From JAGWRA01 sp035534615 (GTDB taxonomy: Bacteria; Acidobacteriota; Vicinamibacteria; Vicinamibacterales; CAVVIG01): a stretch of DNA of 64,000 nucleotides. Position 1 is the stretch's first letter, and every line of letters begins with the position of its first letter. A program made the position numbers and the translations under genes. The stretch lies in assembly GCA_035534615.1 (NCBI GenBank), contig DATLRO010000073.1:24529-88528 (forward strand). Direction: 5' to 3'. Under the pieces are notes generated by a model. The model did no database searches. It was given only the letters and a program-made list of their open reading frames with translations, and was not told the origin of the DNA. Below are positions 61,849 to 64,000 of this stretch, one piece after another.

Positions 61849-62202
61849 TTATTGGATGGTCATCCGGCCGGCGAAGCCGTCCTCGTAGCCATGGTAGTGG
61901 GAGAGGGAGTCTTCGGGGTACGCCCAGCAGTAGTACCCCTCGCCGTTGTCGAAATCGACGAGCCAGAGCCCCTTCACCTCGACGCCGAGGTCCTGCAGAC
62001 GCCTGGCCCAGCCGGCCACGACGTCATTGAGGCTGGCGCCGAGCCGGTCGCGCCGCGGGTCGTTCTCCTCGATCTGCTCCAGCCGAAGCGCGAGCGCGTC
62101 GGCCTCCTGGACGGCGTCGGCCGTCAGACGGCGCACGGTCGGGAGCAGCTCGCGCGCTTCCGTGAGGGTGAAGATGCGGCGTTCGGGCATGGCGTCGGTC
62201 AC
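61849..62202 (-). CDS. DUF2203-family protein
   Basis: 117 residues. RRIFTLTEARELLPTVRRLTADAV and GVEVKGLWLVDFDNGEGYYCWAYPEDSLSHYH (in parts) are the two conserved blocks of DUF2203, often described as division-initiation related without proof. The frame can be extended upstream, but TATAAT ends 6 nt before GTG 62202, which is in frame and four codons ahead of ATG 62190. The family is found in many phyla as a small cytosolic protein. Role unknown. Confidence 0.82.
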   Translation of the reverse strand: MTDAMPERRIFTLTEARELLPTVRRLTADAVQEADALALRLEQIEENDPRRDRLGASLNDVVAGWARRLQDLGVEVKGLWLVDFDNGEGYYCWAYPEDSLSHYHGYEDGFAGRMTIQ

Positions 62203-62208
62203 GGCGGT

Positions 62209-62214
62209 ATTATA
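62209..62214 (-). promoter_or_regulatory. Consensus -10 (TATAAT) of the DUF2203 gene
   Basis: On the minus strand TATAAT (62214-62209) then 6 nt then GTG 62202. Leaderless arrangement with a perfect -10. Confidence 0.55.
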
Positions 62215-62266
62215 AGCGACCGCTTTGCACGGAGAATGCGCGGGCGGGGCCGCGGGTGGCGGGGAC

Positions 62267-62302
62267 AAAAAAAACGGCGGAGCCCGATCGGGCTCCGCCG
62301 TT
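62267..62302 (-). terminator. Intrinsic terminator after the haem c protein gene
   Basis: A perfect 30-bp palindrome (62273-62302, centre CGATCG) followed on the minus strand by eight T residues (62274-62267, overlapping its end). It lies 27 nt after the stop of the haem c gene. The strongest terminator in the window. Confidence 0.9.
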
Positions 62303-62328
62303 CGACAAGTCCGCAGAACGGGTCGCGG

Positions 62329-62748
62329 CTACTTGATGCCCCAGTGACCGTCCGCCATCTTCTCGCGATGAGCCTTGTGGCAGGTCTGGCAGCTGTCGAT
62401 GATCATCGAGCGGCGCGCCGCCATCATGCCGGCCGCGTTGTTGGCCTTCGCCGCAGTCTCCAGTTCGCCCGCCGCCTTCTCGCCGGCGTTCGAGGCCTCG
62501 ACCGCGTCCTCGGCTTTCCGCCCGGCCCAGAACTTGCCCACCTCCGCGAACAGGCCCTTCAGCGCCGCAGCGCTGGTGGCCACTTCCGCGTCGTTCTTGC
62601 TTCTCATCGCCATCGACGCCTTGCCGACGTTCTGCTGCATTTCCTTCATCAGCTTTTCGTACGACTCCGGCGCCTTCTGCTGGGCCGCCACGCCGAACGT
62701 GAACCCGAACACCAGACACATCCCCACCGCGAGCAAGGTCCTGCGCAT
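62329..62748 (-). CDS. Periplasmic c-type cytochrome, cytochrome c'-like
   Basis: 139 residues. Signal peptide 1-22 (LLAVGMCLVFGFTFGVAAQ), then an all-helical body and a C-terminal haem site CQTCHKAH, the position expected for cytochrome c' and cytochrome b562-like four-helix bundles. Charged Lys/Glu-rich helices fit this fold. Cytochromes c' bind NO and similar gases, though the exact role is open. AGGAGG is 5-6 nt before ATG 62748. Followed by a strong terminator. Confidence 0.85.
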   Translation of the reverse strand: MRRTLLAVGMCLVFGFTFGVAAQQKAPESYEKLMKEMQQNVGKASMAMRSKNDAEVATSAAALKGLFAEVGKFWAGRKAEDAVEASNAGEKAAGELETAAKANNAAGMMAARRSMIIDSCQTCHKAHREKMADGHWGIK

Positions 62749-62834
62749 CCCGTCCTCCTGAATCATGATGCTCCCCGGTCCAAGCCTCCGATCGAAGCCC
62801 GTCGGGAAGCCCCGCGATGCCTATTGTAGCCAAA

Positions 62835-62840
62835 ACCTGG
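62835..62840 (-). promoter_or_regulatory. Possible -10 region upstream of the cytochrome gene
   Basis: The minus-strand TACAAT in GGCTACAATAGG lies about 75 nt upstream of ATG 62748 (box about 62822-62827 with flanks to 62840). The -35 region is poor, so support is low. Confidence 0.25.
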
Positions 62841-62948
62841 CGCATCGCGCGTGGGAGATTTTTCCGCCGCGGCACCCCGGCCGCTCCGCGCCCCGCGGAC
62901 GGAAGAGCTGGCACTCGACTGCCCGAGCCCTGAGCTCCGAGCCCCGCG

Positions 62949-63794
62949 TCAGTACTCGTAGACCCCCTTGCCCACCTTGCGGCCGAGCCGCCCCGCCTTG
63001 ACGTGCTGCACCAGCAGCGGGCACGGACGGTACTTCTCGCCGAGGCTCTTGTGCAGGAACTCCAGCACGCTGAGCCGGGTGTCCAGTCCGACCAGGTCGA
63101 CCAGCTCGAACGGGCCCATCGGATGGTTCAACCCGAGCTTCAGCGCCTTGTCGATGTCGCGGGCCGAGGCGACCCCTTCCTGCAGCATGAAGAACGCCTC
63201 GTTGCCGATCATCGCATTGACGCGGCTGGTCACGAACCCGGCCGAGTCACGCACCAGCACCGTCTCCTTGCCCATCCGCTGCGCGACGACCTCGATGGCC
63301 TGGAGCGTCTCCGGCGCGCTCTCCAGGGCGCGGACGATTTCGACCAGCTTCATCTTGTGGACGGGATTGAAGAAGTGCATCCCCGCCAGCCGTCCGGGCG
63401 TCGACAGGGCGGCGGCCATCTCGGTCAGGCTGAGCGACGAGGTATTCGACGCGATGACGGCGTGCGCCGGCGCGAGCTGCTCGATGTCGGCCAGCAGCCG
63501 GAGCTTCAGGTCGATCTTCTCCGGCGCCGCCTCGATGATGAAGTCGGCGCGTCGCACCGCCGCGCCCAGGTCCGTGCCGGTCTCCAGCCGCGCCAGCGCC
63601 GCGGCGCCGTCGGCCTCCTTCACCTTCCCCAGTTCGATGCCCTTCCTGACGATCCCCTCGACGTGCGCGCCTCCCTTCTCGACGGCCGCCGTGGAGACGT
63701 CGTACAGGTGCGTGTCGTACCCGGCCATGATCGCCGCATGCGCGATCCCGTGGCCCATGATGCCGGCGCCGATGACGGAAACGTGTTGAGTCAT
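62949..63794 (-). CDS. 3-hydroxybutyryl-CoA dehydrogenase
   Basis: 281 residues. NAD-binding Rossmann start VIGAGIMGHGIAHAAIMAGYD, DFIIEAAPEKIDLK, then ASNTSSLSLTEMA and the catalytic HFFNPVHKMKLVEIV; the C-terminal helical domain has GFVTSRVNAMIGNEAFFMLQEG and GLNHPMGPFELVDLVGLD. It interconverts 3-hydroxybutyryl-CoA and acetoacetyl-CoA. ATG 63794 fits the family N-terminus; GTG 63812 would add six residues. It follows the aldehyde dehydrogenase gene by 34 nt on the same strand. Confidence 0.93.
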   Translation of the reverse strand: MTQHVSVIGAGIMGHGIAHAAIMAGYDTHLYDVSTAAVEKGGAHVEGIVRKGIELGKVKEADGAAALARLETGTDLGAAVRRADFIIEAAPEKIDLKLRLLADIEQLAPAHAVIASNTSSLSLTEMAAALSTPGRLAGMHFFNPVHKMKLVEIVRALESAPETLQAIEVVAQRMGKETVLVRDSAGFVTSRVNAMIGNEAFFMLQEGVASARDIDKALKLGLNHPMGPFELVDLVGLDTRLSVLEFLHKSLGEKYRPCPLLVQHVKAGRLGRKVGKGVYEY

Positions 63795-63828
63795 GATGGT
63801 CGATTGAGTCACAGAAGCCCCGAGCGCC

Positions 63829-64000
63829 CTACATATTCAGATCCACCCACACGCTCTTGACCTGCGTATAGTGCTGGAGCGCGTGCATGCTCATCTCGCG
63901 GCCGAAGCCGCTCTGCTTGTAGCCGCCGAACGGGGCGGCCGTGTCGTAGATGTTGTACGTGTTGATCCAGACCGTGCCGGCCTGCAGCCGTCGGGCCACG
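63829..64000 (-). CDS. Aldehyde dehydrogenase, C-terminal end
   Basis: The right edge cuts this gene; only the last 56 residues lie in the window. AGTVWINTYNIYDTAAPFGG, then YKQSGFGREMSMHALQHYTQ and VKSVWVDLNM before the stop (63831-63829), are the standard end of NAD(P)-dependent aldehyde dehydrogenases. The 3-hydroxybutyryl-CoA dehydrogenase gene follows closely, so both may belong to a fatty-acid or amino-acid breakdown operon. Substrate unknown. Confidence 0.92.
   Translation of the reverse strand, partial: VARRLQAGTVWINTYNIYDTAAPFGGYKQSGFGREMSMHALQHYTQVKSVWVDLNM

Overview
The window is about 64 kb of very GC-rich bacterial chromosome with dense genes, short gaps and many ATGA/TAATG-type overlaps. 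It looks like a Gram-negative, diderm bacterium: there is an Omp85-type barrel, TamB, OmpA, periplasmic lipoproteins and several signal peptides. The best guess is an Acidobacteriota of the Vicinamibacteria type. The reasons are a Ser/Thr kinase fused to a TPR-like periplasmic half, small RRM RNA-binding proteins, a CUAEP-tail radical SAM protein and the overall base composition. This placement is inference; no rRNA or other marker gene lies in the window. No rRNA, tRNA, CRISPR array, prophage or insertion sequence was recognised.

Layout. 1-2776: end of a CzcA/CusA-type RND pump, then a small protein ending in Cys-Cys paired with an ArsA/Get3-like ATPase. 3072-8670: an RRM protein, then a TetR regulator translationally coupled to a three-subunit molybdenum hydroxylase whose FAD subunit carries the four extra cysteines of 4-hydroxybenzoyl-CoA reductase. 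8727-13413: LOG-family protein, a tandem repeat, clpS-clpA, and a secreted metallo-beta-lactamase-fold protein. 13684-18369: small protein, LysR, SHS-type MFS transporter, and an orphan molybdopterin oxidoreductase. 18470-26876: tamB, tamA-like Omp85 gene, ompA-like gene, KGG stress protein. 27176-32059: Cys-rich small protein, YggX-like protein, ATP-grasp protein, a radical SAM selenoprotein (in-frame UGA), and a POT peptide transporter. 32064-36715: stand-alone LigD-type phosphoesterase, a heptamer inverted repeat, YvcK, then a nucleotidyltransferase-like/TPM/LemA/DinB run.

36725-45277: penicillin-acylase-type Ntn hydrolase, RluA-type pseudouridine synthase, YheT-type hydrolase, a TauD dioxygenase/TrmB-like regulator/M14 deacylase operon, and a zinc alcohol dehydrogenase. 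45378-58880: kinase-TPR protein, DUF72, second RRM protein, a CusF-SCO1 lipoprotein coupled to a transglutaminase-like protein, zinc-ribbon protein, EEP nuclease/phosphatase, an ECF sigma/anti-sigma/TlpA operon, and a 1040-residue peptidase-propeller-barrel protein followed by a thioesterase. 58948-64000: TPR-aspartyl protease, IclR-ferredoxin operon, DUF2203 protein, a haem c protein, 3-hydroxybutyryl-CoA dehydrogenase and the end of an aldehyde dehydrogenase.

Two points stand out. First, the radical SAM gene at 29235-30653 does not stop at its first UGA. Reading through gives a Cys-Sec-Ala-Glu-Pro tail, a hairpin follows the UGA directly, and the new stop lies just ahead of the ATP-grasp partner. 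Conventional annotation would truncate this gene. Second, at least fifteen genes have a -10-like hexamer ending 6-8 nt before the start codon. This suggests widespread leaderless transcription, and it decides several start codons.
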